64,000 bases of DNA from Francisella sp. SYW-9 (GCF_008711465.1 NZ_VXKQ01000012.1:38870-102869); one strand, 5' to 3'; numbered from the stretch's first letter, positions 40,437 through 49,573 are shown. The notes: generated by a model from the sequence alone, not told the origin. Numbers and translations are program-made.

Positions 40437-41882
40437 TTAAATCCTCGCTTGCTCTAAAATAAACTCTTCTACACTATTATGCTTTTGATACTGTGTTACA
40501 ATCTGCGTTAAAACATTATCATTAAAAGCTCTTGCCATAAGCTGTCCACCTACAGGTAAACCATTTGCAAAGCCAATTGGGAACGATATAGCTGGCAAGC
40601 CTGAAATATTTGCCGTAATTGTATAAATATCTGACAGATATGCTGAAACAGGGTCAAGCTTATCACCTTTTTTGAAAGCTTCGCTTGGTGATGCTGGCAT
40701 AAATATAGCATCAACTTCAGTAAATATCTCGTTAATTTGATCTGTCATCATTCTACGCAACTGCTGAGCCTTGTTGTAATATGAATCATACTGACTAGAA
40801 GCTAGTACATAATTCCCGATCATAATTCTACGTTTAACCTCATCTCCAAAGCCATCTGTACGTGATTTTCTATATAGCTCATCTAAATTCTTAGCGTCAG
40901 GGTTACGATAACCATATCTAACACCATCGTATCTAGCTAAATTAGCCGCAGCTTCAGCTGGAGTAATAATATAATAAGTCGATAAAGCTTCTTTTAAATC
41001 TGGTACTTTTACAGATTTAATCTCTGCGCCTAACTCTTTAAGAGTCTCTAGAGTTTTTTGTACTGCTTCTTGAACTTGTGTAGGTAAATCTTTAATTAAG
41101 CTCTCATCTATACCTATCACCTTACCTGCAATCTCTTTTTCTAAATCTTTAGTAAAAAGATTCTCTTCTACTCCAACACAAGTAGAATCAAATTCACACT
41201 CTCCAGCAATAGTATCTAACATAATAGCTACATCTTCAGCATAGTGACCAAATATCCCAGCCTGATCAAAAGATGATGCAAAAGCTATCATACCAAATCT
41301 AGATGTACTACCATATGTTGGCTTCATTGCTGTCAAACCACAAAAACTAGCTGGCTGTCTAACAGAGCCACCTGTATCAGAACCTGTACTAACTGGTGCA
41401 AACCCTGCAGCAACAGCAGCAGCAGAACCACCTGATGAACCACCCGGCACTCTTTCTAAATCCCAAGGATTACTCACAGCACCATAGTAACTATGCTCAT
41501 TAGTAGATCCCATAGCAAACTCATCCATATTAAGTTTACCCAAAGTTACCATACCTTGATCTTTACAATTTTTAGTTACTGTAGAATCATATGGAGCGAC
41601 AAAGTTATCTAGCATTTTTGATGCTGCTGTAGTTTTTATATCTTTAGTACAAAAAAGATCTTTATGTAAAATAGGAATACCTGTTAATAGTCCCTGCTTA
41701 CCTGTAGCTATAACACGATCAGCCTCTTGCGCTTCTTTTATAGCTTGCTCTTCACATAAAGTAATCACAGAGTTTATCTGCTTATCCTGATCTTTTATCT
41801 TAGCTAGATACTGATTAGCTAAATCAACAGAAGTTATCTCACCTCTATCTAGGCGAGCTCTTAATTTTTTAATATATGACAT
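40437..41882 (-). CDS. gatA: aspartyl/glutamyl-tRNA amidotransferase subunit A
   Basis: Amidase-signature subunit that releases ammonia from glutamine, 481 residues. The Ser-cisSer-Lys triad is intact: K74 (PILHKDLF), S149 in VPGGSSGGSAAA, and nucleophile S173 in GSDTGGSVRQPASF. It lies 8 bases after gatC and 2 before gatB. Confidence 0.97.
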   Translation of the reverse strand: MSYIKKLRARLDRGEITSVDLANQYLAKIKDQDKQINSVITLCEEQAIKEAQEADRVIATGKQGLLTGIPILHKDLFCTKDIKTTAASKMLDNFVAPYDSTVTKNCKDQGMVTLGKLNMDEFAMGSTNEHSYYGAVSNPWDLERVPGGSSGGSAAAVAAGFAPVSTGSDTGGSVRQPASFCGLTAMKPTYGSTSRFGMIAFASSFDQAGIFGHYAEDVAIMLDTIAGECEFDSTCVGVEENLFTKDLEKEIAGKVIGIDESLIKDLPTQVQEAVQKTLETLKELGAEIKSVKVPDLKEALSTYYIITPAEAAANLARYDGVRYGYRNPDAKNLDELYRKSRTDGFGDEVKRRIMIGNYVLASSQYDSYYNKAQQLRRMMTDQINEIFTEVDAIFMPASPSEAFKKGDKLDPVSAYLSDIYTITANISGLPAISFPIGFANGLPVGGQLMARAFNDNVLTQIVTQYQKHNSVEEFILEQARI

Positions 41883-41890
41883 AACTAAAC

Positions 41891-42172
41891 CTATTTAACA
41901 ACCTGTGGCACCATAAAATAATCATCAACAACTTCACATGCAAATTTATCAAAACTTGCTCTATTGTCCTGATCTTGAGGAATATCTTCTCGAAATTTAA
42001 AATCCATACTAATAGGCGAAACCATAGGTTGTACACCTTGGGCATCAAAATCTTTAACTGTATCTAAAATCTCACAGATATTTGTAAGATCTTGTGTATA
42101 TTGCTCTAACTGAATATCAGTCAAATCAAAGCTAGATAGCTTAGCAATATGCTTTACTAATTTCTTCTCCAT
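41891..42172 (-). CDS. gatC: aspartyl/glutamyl-tRNA amidotransferase subunit C
   Basis: Small stabilising subunit, 93 residues, first gene of gatCAB. It has the family pattern of an N-terminal helical region (VKHIAKLSSFDLTDIQLEQY), the segment EILDTVKDFDAQGVQPMVSP and the C-terminal FACEVVDDYFMVPQVV, which wraps GatA. A minus-strand TATAAT lies at 42212-42217 in the gap upstream and may be its -10. Confidence 0.93.
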   Translation of the reverse strand: MEKKLVKHIAKLSSFDLTDIQLEQYTQDLTNICEILDTVKDFDAQGVQPMVSPISMDFKFREDIPQDQDNRASFDKFACEVVDDYFMVPQVVK

Positions 42173-42252
42173 TTAAAACACCTAAATAAATTATCTAAAA
42201 ATACCTTTAAAATTATAAGATACTCATAAAAATAAAGAAAGACATACTAAAG

Positions 42253-43323
42253 TTATTTTATATTTGATGGTTGGCTATTTACTTGCTCTTTAATAGTTGT
42301 AGGTTTCTTAACAGTCTTGTTTTTATCGACTCCAATATGAAGTTCACTACTATTTAGATTTATAGGGAAACCATTATATCTACGCCATAACTCATAACCT
42401 AAGCTGACATCATTTAACAACACCCAGCCATGAACTTTAGTTCCCAATCTAAGTACCTCTGGAGATGGCCAGTCACGGCTACCACTTTGTTTTACAAAAA
42501 TCTTGAACTGCCCACGAGCATTATTCTGTGGCGAAATAAATATAATTTCTCCTTCAAATGTTCCAATCGCAACTTGAGGCCACCCACTAAACTGTATCGC
42601 AGGCCAACCCTCAAATTGAAGCATTACCTTATCTCCAATACTGACAAGAGGAATATCCATACTGTTTAACCATAGTTCAGTTATTCGAGACTTACTATCA
42701 GGTACAATCGTTGCTAAAACATCAGTAGCTTTAACTATAACACCGCCAATTCCATGGATACGATCAACAATAACACCATTAGCTGGAGCTCTTACCAGAC
42801 GGCTCTGCTGACGTGCTATCTGAACTTTCACTTTAGCTAAATCAACATTTGCTTTAGCTAGATCTTTAGTATAGTTAACCATTTCCATCTGAGCTTGTTC
42901 ATAAACTCTTTGGGTACTTGCTCCTTTTGTCACAAGATACTTATGTCTTTCGATATTTCTCTTAGTATTTTTGATAGCTAGTTTTATAGATTTTATACCT
43001 AGCTCTATAGCTGCCTTTTCATCTTCGAGTCTAGATACAACCTCTGGATCTAAATCTAGAACCTCAACTATAGGATCACCTTTTTTAACTCTATCGCCTT
43101 CAAAGACATACCATTTGCCTAGTCTCCCTCCAATAGGTGCAGAAATATTTTGTTGTCTTTCCGATGGTGATAAGGTAGTAACATCTCCATAGCCATCGAC
43201 TGTTTGTTGCCACGGAATCATTCCTAAAACAATTCCAACAACGATAATACTTAATAACACTAAAAAAATTATCTTCTTAAAACTAGGATCCTTTTTTAGC
43301 ATTGAGTACGACTTTAGCTGCAT
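42253..43323 (-). CDS. HlyD-family periplasmic adaptor
   Basis: Membrane-fusion protein, 356 residues. One N-terminal membrane helix (about 18-38) is followed by a biotinyl-lipoyl-like half (APIGGRLGKWYVFEGDRVKK), a coiled-coil hairpin (about 97-165), the second lipoyl half (LVRAPANGVIVDRIHGIGG) and a beta-barrel. The C-terminal 30 residues are hydrophilic and low in complexity. It starts 17 bases after the ABC-like gene, so the two should form a type I secretion-like inner-membrane complex. TolC, encoded 15 kb away, is a possible outer-membrane partner. Confidence 0.85.
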   Translation of the reverse strand: MQLKSYSMLKKDPSFKKIIFLVLLSIIVVGIVLGMIPWQQTVDGYGDVTTLSPSERQQNISAPIGGRLGKWYVFEGDRVKKGDPIVEVLDLDPEVVSRLEDEKAAIELGIKSIKLAIKNTKRNIERHKYLVTKGASTQRVYEQAQMEMVNYTKDLAKANVDLAKVKVQIARQQSRLVRAPANGVIVDRIHGIGGVIVKATDVLATIVPDSKSRITELWLNSMDIPLVSIGDKVMLQFEGWPAIQFSGWPQVAIGTFEGEIIFISPQNNARGQFKIFVKQSGSRDWPSPEVLRLGTKVHGWVLLNDVSLGYELWRRYNGFPINLNSSELHIGVDKNKTVKKPTTIKEQVNSQPSNIK

Positions 43324-43340
43324 AGAAATAGTTACCCTCT

Positions 43341-44882
43341 TTAATCAATAGATATTATTAATGTTGGTATATCCAACTTCTCTAAAATTCGTGTAATTGT
43401 AAAGTCATTATCTTTACTAGCTAATCCATAAGTGTCAATTAATACTAGAAGCTTTGGATCTTTTAAAATAGCTCTTATGATATTCATTTTAAGAACAACT
43501 TCACTATCAAAAACGACATTATATTTAATTGTTTGAGAGTCTATACGCTTCTCAAATTTTTCCTCCAAAAAGCGGATGTCGAACATTTCTAATAACTGAT
43601 TTAGATATTTTAACTTTTCTTGAGAGAAGTCATCACATAAGTTGTCTAGCACTGTACCAGCAACCACCTCTATACCACTTGCAATATGGATATTATCACT
43701 AATATGATCTTTCCTATAGTTTCTAATGCAAACTCCATTAATCTTAACTGTTTTATCCAATGTGTCACCAAAAAATGAACCTAAAAGTGTTTGAGCTGCT
43801 TGAGTAGATAGAGAAAGCTTATTAAAATGACTTTTATTAAAATCAAACAAGTATTCCTGAGAATTTCCTAAATTAATTTCTAAAAAATCAACTTTCTCAG
43901 TAAGCTCCGCGCTATTATGTTCAGATGTAATTTCTTGTTGATCTGATATCTCTAGAAGATCCAATATTTTTCTAGTCGCTACTAAAAAGCCATAACAGTC
44001 ATATAAATATTGGCTAAATTTCAATAATCCTAATAAAACTATATTTACCAATAACTCTGCAGCAATCAATTGACCTATAGAAAGCTGGCCATTTATTATC
44101 AAATAACTTCCAATACCTAAAAGTAAAATATTAATAAAAATATAAGTTAGCCCAATATAAACATGTTGTCTAAAGACAACACTGAAGAAGTCTTTTCTAC
44201 TATCTAAATAGTTACATAACTTTGTATCAACTTTGTTTACAGAACTCTCTTCAGGAAGCTGACGAAATGATAGAAACTCTGCTGTTTTCTCCTCAAACCA
44301 ATATACAACATCATATACTGCGTTAGATTCCTTAAGCCCAGCTTCATAGCCAGCTCTTAGTGGAATGAATATAGTCAGTACAATACATGTAACAAGTAAA
44401 ATATCAAATACCAAAAATAGCGGATGATAAAACGCTAGAATAATTACGCAGAATAAAGTCTGTAAGAAAATATCAAGCAAAATAATAAAAATCACAGCTA
44501 CCGATTTTTGCAAAAATTTTAACTCAAAAGTCCTATTAATTTTTTCGCGAATATTTATCCTTTTAAGCTTATCAAAATCAACCTTATGAATAGCTGAAAC
44601 GATCCTTAAAACAGTCTCGACAAAAACCTTACGCTGAATGTCCTCGACCAGTTTTAATTGAAAAATCCTCACAAAAAACGCTGCTGTAAGAAGTATAAAT
44701 AATATAGTGATAAGAGATATAACAGGTCGAATAGATAGACTAACCCCAACTAAGTTAACCAAAGTCTGTACTGATACAGGGATTGTAAGAGATAAAAAAC
44801 CCAACAATAAGCTATATATAACGAGAGTATATACAGTATGTCTTGGTATCTTTAGTACAGTTTTTATTTGCTTATATAACAT
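43341..44882 (-). CDS. ABC exporter-like membrane protein with degenerate ATPase domain
   Basis: A 513-residue protein with an ABC exporter type 1 transmembrane domain (about 15-310, six helices). A C-terminal region keeps the outline of a nucleotide-binding domain but not its catalytic motifs. No GxxGxGKST Walker A is present. The signature/Walker B segment reads VVLKMNIIRAILKDPKLLVL and then IDTYG (about 462-486), where LSGGQ and LLDE-type residues are expected. The protein ends at the switch region (TLIISID) without the H-loop histidine. The frame is open, so this is divergence, not a frameshift. It probably cannot hydrolyse ATP by itself. Confidence 0.75.
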   Translation of the reverse strand: MLYKQIKTVLKIPRHTVYTLVIYSLLLGFLSLTIPVSVQTLVNLVGVSLSIRPVISLITILFILLTAAFFVRIFQLKLVEDIQRKVFVETVLRIVSAIHKVDFDKLKRINIREKINRTFELKFLQKSVAVIFIILLDIFLQTLFCVIILAFYHPLFLVFDILLVTCIVLTIFIPLRAGYEAGLKESNAVYDVVYWFEEKTAEFLSFRQLPEESSVNKVDTKLCNYLDSRKDFFSVVFRQHVYIGLTYIFINILLLGIGSYLIINGQLSIGQLIAAELLVNIVLLGLLKFSQYLYDCYGFLVATRKILDLLEISDQQEITSEHNSAELTEKVDFLEINLGNSQEYLFDFNKSHFNKLSLSTQAAQTLLGSFFGDTLDKTVKINGVCIRNYRKDHISDNIHIASGIEVVAGTVLDNLCDDFSQEKLKYLNQLLEMFDIRFLEEKFEKRIDSQTIKYNVVFDSEVVLKMNIIRAILKDPKLLVLIDTYGLASKDNDFTITRILEKLDIPTLIISID

Positions 44883-45057
44883 ACTAAAAGCTAATCATGA
44901 ATTATACTTCTTTAGTATAGTCTATATTATAATAAAATCTACTTTGAAAAATTAATTTTTGTTAAGAATAATTGTCAAATATACTCCAAATTCTTCCATA
45001 CAATATCACTATTTGCTAGTATTAATTTGACACTAATCAAATTAAAGGTTGAATATT

Positions 45058-45324
45058 ATGTCAGAAAAAATGCAAAAAACTAAAGTATCCACATCGAATA
45101 CAATGGATAATAAATATGATAATAAAGATCACAAACATAACAAAGATCATTTAGATCATAGAGATCATCAAAAATCACATCCTCATACACAACATGGCGG
45201 AGATCCTAATCACAATAAACATTCGGTACAAACCCACAGTGATCCATCAAGCCATAAGCACCATAAAGTAAAGCAACATGATCATAAAGAGCATACAAGG
45301 GAACATCATAAAAAACATAAGTGA
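45058..45324 (+). CDS. small histidine-rich protein
   Basis: An 88-residue protein starting at the ATG 8 bases after AAAGG; a TTG 9 bases upstream is less likely. It contains 20 histidines, almost all after residue 25, interspersed with Asp, Lys and Gln (DHKHNKDHLDHRDH, SHKHHKVKQHDHKEH). It has no signal peptide and no hydrophobic stretch, so it is probably soluble and disordered. Such composition usually means binding of Ni, Zn, Co or Cu. It is divergent from the ABC-like gene and converges on purB. Function is unknown; metal storage or buffering is an inference. Confidence 0.75.
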   Translation: MSEKMQKTKVSTSNTMDNKYDNKDHKHNKDHLDHRDHQKSHPHTQHGGDPNHNKHSVQTHSDPSSHKHHKVKQHDHKEHTREHHKKHK

Positions 45325-45346
45325 CCAATCTCTTTATTAAAAAAAC

Positions 45347-46642
45347 TTATTTTACACTTCTTTCAAAAACATTATCTATTTCTTTTAAGTAAGTTTTCTT
45401 TATACCTTCAAAATCCATCTCAGGAATATCAAGAATAATATTGTGCTCATCTTGCATAACTTTTTGTAAGTTTTTAGAGAAAGACTCTCCTGACTTAAGG
45501 TCAAAGGCTACTTGTTGAACAATCTTATAACAATCTTCGCGCATAAATGGAGTATTTGCTACTAAGAAATGCAAGTAGAAACTTGATAGATAAGCACTAG
45601 TGCTTCTAACTCTATCTTCGATAATATCTTTTTGAACCACTAAGTTATCAATAGTATTTTTCATTCTACGTAATGCATAAACCATTATGCCGAAATTATC
45701 TGGAAGATAAAAACGCTCTGCTGATGAATGTGAAATATCTCTTTCATGCCATAGTATACAGTTCTCTAACGCTATAGATACATGTGATCTAAGCATTCTT
45801 GCCATACCTGTTAGGTTCTCTGTAGAAATTGGGTTTTTCTTATGTGGCATAGTTGAAGAGCCTTTTTGCCCCTTAGAGAAGCCTTCATACACTTCAAAAA
45901 CATCACTTCTATGCAGGTGTCTAATTTCAACTGCCAATCTCTCAATAGCTGAAGCTATAAGTCCATGGATAGAGATTAATTTAGCAATTCTATCTCTTGG
46001 GATAACCTGAGTAGAAACTTCTTCTACTGGCAAGCCTAAAATATCTGCTGCTTTCTTCTCATCTTCTGTTGTTAGTATACAGTAGTTACCAACAGCTCCT
46101 GAAAACTGTACAGTTAATCCATCTTTTTGGAACTCTTTAAGATCTTTTAATCTACGTTTAAATTCAACATATGCACCTAAAAACTTTTGCCCAAAGCTCA
46201 TCGGCTCAGCAAACATACCATGGCTTCTTCCCATAGTAATGATCTCTTTTGTTTCTTGTGCTTTTGCTAATAATGAATTACATAAAGCCTCTAGATCTTT
46301 AACTACAAACTCTAAAGACTCGCGTATCTGCAGACTTAGAGCTGAATCAATAATATCTGATGATGTCACACCAAAATGGAAAAATTTGCCGGTTTCAGCA
46401 GTAAATTGTTCTGCTATTGAGGTACAAAAAGCGATGATATCATGTTTTGTAACTTTTTCTATCTCGTCAACTCTATCTGGTTTGATCTCTGCTTTTGAAC
46501 GAATCTCTGCAGCCGTTCCCTTCGGAACCATCTTATCTTCTAAAGCTTCTAAAATAGCTAGCTCAACTTCAAGCATCTTACGATATTTATTCTCATCTGC
46601 CCATATTTTTGAAATTTCTGCTACATCATACCTTTTTATCAT
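45347..46642 (-). CDS. purB: adenylosuccinate lyase
   Basis: Fumarase-superfamily enzyme acting twice in purine synthesis, on SAICAR and on adenylosuccinate. I use the ATG at 46642, giving 431 residues, because the family starts MIKRY and AGGG lies 7 bases ahead. An in-frame ATG at 46699 adds 19 unlikely residues. The superfamily signature is present as GSSTMPHKKNP, and the catalytic His region is TMGRSHGMFAEPMSFG. It stands alone. Confidence 0.95.
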   Translation of the reverse strand: MIKRYDVAEISKIWADENKYRKMLEVELAILEALEDKMVPKGTAAEIRSKAEIKPDRVDEIEKVTKHDIIAFCTSIAEQFTAETGKFFHFGVTSSDIIDSALSLQIRESLEFVVKDLEALCNSLLAKAQETKEIITMGRSHGMFAEPMSFGQKFLGAYVEFKRRLKDLKEFQKDGLTVQFSGAVGNYCILTTEDEKKAADILGLPVEEVSTQVIPRDRIAKLISIHGLIASAIERLAVEIRHLHRSDVFEVYEGFSKGQKGSSTMPHKKNPISTENLTGMARMLRSHVSIALENCILWHERDISHSSAERFYLPDNFGIMVYALRRMKNTIDNLVVQKDIIEDRVRSTSAYLSSFYLHFLVANTPFMREDCYKIVQQVAFDLKSGESFSKNLQKVMQDEHNIILDIPEMDFEGIKKTYLKEIDNVFERSVK

Positions 46643-46967
46643 TACACTATCCCTATTTGATAAATCATAAGCAAGCACATGCTTAAACACCCTAGACAAA
46701 AATAACTAAGGCATAAGCATACGGCTAAAATTTTGATAAACTATCTAAACCAACGTTAAATATACATTTAATTCTCTCAAATAGAGTCCTATTGTCAACC
46801 TATTTATCATATTCACAAAAGCTTGCCTCAATATTTAAACACAACTTAATTTTTCTTATAAATTTAACTTATTAAGTAAATATTTCTGATCAATTATTTA
46901 GTTATAAATACCGATTCTATCTCAAATATGATAAAGTCAAACGTAGATAAATTAAGAAACAACTTAT
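46643..46967. other. 325-base intergenic region between purB and the secreted-protein pair
   Basis: No coding potential or RNA gene is seen. It must hold the divergent promoters. A minus-strand TTGACA (46793-46798) could be the purB -35, but the -10 18 bases on is poor. The region is very AT-rich, and no clear operator is visible. Confidence 0.5.
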
Positions 46968-47603
46968 ATGAAAAAGCATATACTTATTTTTACAGCTCTT
47001 ATTGGTATTGTAACACTTGGTTATAGCTCTGACTTTAAAGGAAGTGACTATATTTCAACTCAAGCTGGTACGATTTATACTTACCAAAGAGTCGAGGCTA
47101 ATGACCATGATAACTTTTCAATCAGAACTAAAATAAAAAATTGCAATGATGAAAGCTCTCTATGTAACTATGTCAGCAGAATAAAAGATCCTGTGAAAGA
47201 AAAAATAGACGGCTCAGAATCTATATATGCGTACGATATAAGAAACGGCGCTGTTTATATCAGATATCCAAACTCAGACAAAGAAACCTTATTACTCCCA
47301 GCAAGGATTGAGTTTAATAAAGTTAGAAAAGAAAATACTTCAAATAAAGGTGGGAAGCTTACCAATTCTTATGAGTTTACAAAACAAATTCCCGAAATCA
47401 CTATAAGTGGTAATAAATATAAAAACTGTATTGAGCTTGAGGCTAAATCAGATATGACTATAGGTGACAAGCCTGTCAAAACACTAAGCCAAGAGATTTA
47501 TTGTAAAGGGGTTGGCTTAGTAAAAGAAAACTTCAAAGAAACCGATGGTTCAGAGAAACCTATAGTTTATAAGAGCATACTAGTGTCGATGGAAAAACCA
47601 TAA
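46968..47603 (+). CDS. secreted protein, first of a tandem paralogous pair
   Basis: A 211-residue protein with a Sec signal peptide (KKHILIFTALIGIVTLGYSS). I do not recognise a family. The mature part begins with FKGSDYISTQAGTIYTYQRVE. It has cysteine pairs (NCNDESSLCNY and later NCIELE, IYCKG) that could form disulfides in the periplasm. The next gene shares the same plan, with identity in the FKGS-YIST-GT-Y-Y-RVE block and in NKYKNCIE, so the two arose by duplication. They are 10 bases apart and probably co-transcribed. Confidence 0.75.
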   Translation: MKKHILIFTALIGIVTLGYSSDFKGSDYISTQAGTIYTYQRVEANDHDNFSIRTKIKNCNDESSLCNYVSRIKDPVKEKIDGSESIYAYDIRNGAVYIRYPNSDKETLLLPARIEFNKVRKENTSNKGGKLTNSYEFTKQIPEITISGNKYKNCIELEAKSDMTIGDKPVKTLSQEIYCKGVGLVKENFKETDGSEKPIVYKSILVSMEKP

Positions 47604-47613
47604 ACTAACGCCT

Positions 47614-48303
47614 ATGAGAAACTTATTAGCATTAATTATAATAATTTTTTTGCTAGCAAGTTGCTCAACATATAACGGTCCTATCTTCAAAGGAAGTAAT
47701 TATATTTCAACGGATGTTGGAACAACATATCACTATAAAAGAGTAGAACTAAAAACCAAGCAAAGTATCTCTATAGATATAACAGTAGATAGCTGTAATG
47801 CAGATAAATCAAAATGCTCATACACTACAAAGATTTTTGACTCTTCAGGCAAGATGATTAATAAATATAGTATGCACTATACAATTGATAAAGGTTCTTT
47901 TTTCTTTAAAGGAGCTGTTCGCATAACCGATAATTTTTATAAAGATAGTAGTATATTGCTTCCTGAAAAATTACAACTTAATCGTGAAGTAAATATGCAA
48001 CATTCAGAAAGGTTTGGTTATGTTAGAGAGAGGTTAATTGTTCATAAAGAAGTTCCTAATATCGAAATCAATAAGCATAAATATAAAAACTGTTTAAATA
48101 TGATATTTGAAACAATTACGCCTCTTAATGATAAAAAGATCAAAATTCTCACTAATGAGATAGACTGTGAAAATATAGGTGCTGTAAAAAAAGAAATGTC
48201 TATCTACTCGCTTATCCCTGTTAAAAACCCTGAGTATAACAATTTTGCCTTAAACGCTAGCTATATAGAAACTCTTCAAAGTATTACTCATAAAGATAGC
48301 TAA
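47614..48303 (+). CDS. lipoprotein, second of a tandem paralogous pair
   Basis: A 229-residue protein with a lipoprotein signal: RNLLALIIIIFLLASCS places the acylated cysteine at residue 17 in an LASC lipobox. The body parallels the preceding protein (FKGSNYISTDVGTTYHYKRVE, four conserved cysteines, NKHKYKNCLNM) with an added C-terminal 25 residues. One paralog is thus lipid-anchored and the other soluble. Function is unknown. The stop overlaps the convergent small membrane gene by 4 bases. Confidence 0.75.
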   Translation: MRNLLALIIIIFLLASCSTYNGPIFKGSNYISTDVGTTYHYKRVELKTKQSISIDITVDSCNADKSKCSYTTKIFDSSGKMINKYSMHYTIDKGSFFFKGAVRITDNFYKDSSILLPEKLQLNREVNMQHSERFGYVRERLIVHKEVPNIEINKHKYKNCLNMIFETITPLNDKKIKILTNEIDCENIGAVKKEMSIYSLIPVKNPEYNNFALNASYIETLQSITHKDS

Positions 48304-48554
48304 ACTGAAGATTCAGTACTATTATCTCTAAAGTAATTATATATTCCATAACCACTAATCATCACCCAAGCGCCTTCTATAATAAAAGCTGGTAAATTCC
48401 AGTGATAAATTAATGAAAATAAAACTCCAAATGATCCGAATATATTTAGAAGTAAGTAACTTAAATCATTAGATTTAAGTCGATTTATTTGCAGTAAGAA
48501 GAAGGCGATAATCACAAGGACATCTCCACCAACTCCTATAGTATTAGCTAACAC
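48300..48554 (-). CDS. small CBU_0592-like membrane protein
   Basis: An 84-residue protein with three hydrophobic helices. The pattern YLLLNIFGSFGVLFSLIYHW-NLPAFIIEGAWVMISGYGIY resembles the CBU_0592-type small membrane domain found in many gammaproteobacteria. No function is established for that family as far as I know. It is 40 bases downstream of the epimerase-like gene in the same direction. Confidence 0.6.
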   Translation of the reverse strand: MLANTIGVGGDVLVIIAFFLLQINRLKSNDLSYLLLNIFGSFGVLFSLIYHWNLPAFIIEGAWVMISGYGIYNYFRDNSTESSV

Positions 48555-48594
48555 ACTATCTCCTTTTTAGATTTTGTTTCGCTTTTTATAAAGA

Positions 48595-49455
48595 TTAATA
48601 TCCAAACTCTATTGTATATGAACGAGAAAAGTTTTGCTGAGGTTCTATATCAACATTGCCTATACGATACTCAATATCAAGATCCATACCCAATGTATCA
48701 CTTCTACCACACCACGGCTCGATACATACATATGGAGCATTAGCTTTTGGCTTTGACCATAAGCCAAGATATTCAAAACCATCAAACAGCACTTCAACAT
48801 ATCTATCTGAGTTTTTCTCAGCTAATCGAACTTTTTTATCTGTGAAACCACTATATACTAATGCATCATTATCAAATGTATGATTATCTAACTCAACCTT
48901 CGATAGTTTTAAATGCTTAGTTTCTCCAGTATAAAAGGCCTCTGGTGTAATAGTATGAAAATCTAGTTTCTGTTCTGAGAATGTTATTTCATAATCACTA
49001 AACTTATGCTTACCATCAAAAGGACAAGCAAACGCTGGATGAGCCCCAAAGCCACAAGATGCAACACTTTCATCTAGGTTTACAATATTATACTCAGTAA
49101 TAAGTTTATTGCTCTCAAGAGTATATGTAACTTCAAATCTTAGTCTAAATGGATAATCTTCTTTGGTAGTCTCCATTGCCAAAACAACAGCATTCTCATC
49201 ATGTGAAACAATATCAAATACAGTATGGCGAGCAAGACCATGATTACCCATAAGATATTCTTTACCTTGGTATTTGATCTTATTATCATGAGACTTACCA
49301 ACTACTGGAAATAGTACCGGTGAAACTCCAGCCCACACTCGTCCGTCGCCAGACCACATATATTGATGATCTGTCTCAATATTTACAACAGCTCTGACTT
49401 CTGCACCTAATTCACTAATCTCTACTAATAAGTTATCATTTTTGATTCTAATCAT
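48595..49455 (-). CDS. aldose 1-epimerase family protein (LacX-like)
   Basis: A 286-residue protein of the galactose mutarotase-like superfamily. The family blocks are GRVWAGVSPVLFPVVGKSHD near 38-57, NHGLARHTVFDI, and SCGFGAHPAFACPF carrying the catalytic His. The late YVCIEPWCGRSDT motif carries the conserved glutamate. It probably interconverts sugar anomers; the specific sugar is not predictable. Its leader contains a hairpin pairing the GGGG ribosome-binding site. Confidence 0.85.
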   Translation of the reverse strand: MIRIKNDNLLVEISELGAEVRAVVNIETDHQYMWSGDGRVWAGVSPVLFPVVGKSHDNKIKYQGKEYLMGNHGLARHTVFDIVSHDENAVVLAMETTKEDYPFRLRFEVTYTLESNKLITEYNIVNLDESVASCGFGAHPAFACPFDGKHKFSDYEITFSEQKLDFHTITPEAFYTGETKHLKLSKVELDNHTFDNDALVYSGFTDKKVRLAEKNSDRYVEVLFDGFEYLGLWSKPKANAPYVCIEPWCGRSDTLGMDLDIEYRIGNVDIEPQQNFSRSYTIEFGY

Positions 49456-49462
49456 AAGAATT

Positions 49463-49486
49463 CCCCTTCGTTGTTAATGAAGAGGG
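49463..49486 (-). promoter_or_regulatory. hairpin at the ribosome-binding site of the epimerase-like gene
   Basis: On the minus strand CCCTCTTC (49479-49486) can pair with GAAGGGG (49463-49469) with one bulged base. The latter is the Shine-Dalgarno region, about 8 bases before the ATG at 49455. Read on the plus strand the same hairpin is followed by TTTT, so it could also act as a weak terminator in that direction. Confidence 0.35.
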
Positions 49487-49506
49487 TTTTTGTATCAAGA
49501 AACATT

Positions 49507-49573
49507 GTCATCCTCGTGCTTGACACGGGGATCTCTCAACCATTTAAGAGATTCACATCTTGATGGAAATGAC
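49507..49573. repeat. dispersed palindromic element, intergenic copy
   Basis: The 67-base unit has terminal inverted repeats GTCAT/ATGAC. It contains a near-perfect hairpin (ATCCTCGTG-CTTGA-CACGGGGAT) and an internal GAGATC/TCTC-like second arm. Its outer sequence matches the element in purL (GTCATTCC-GGAATCTC). It lies in the 270-base gap between the epimerase-like gene and the HEPN-like gene. Confidence 0.7.

Noticed and set aside
46643..46699. 19-residue N-terminal extension of PurB
   Set aside because: The family begins at MIKRY, and a ribosome-binding site stands before the internal ATG.
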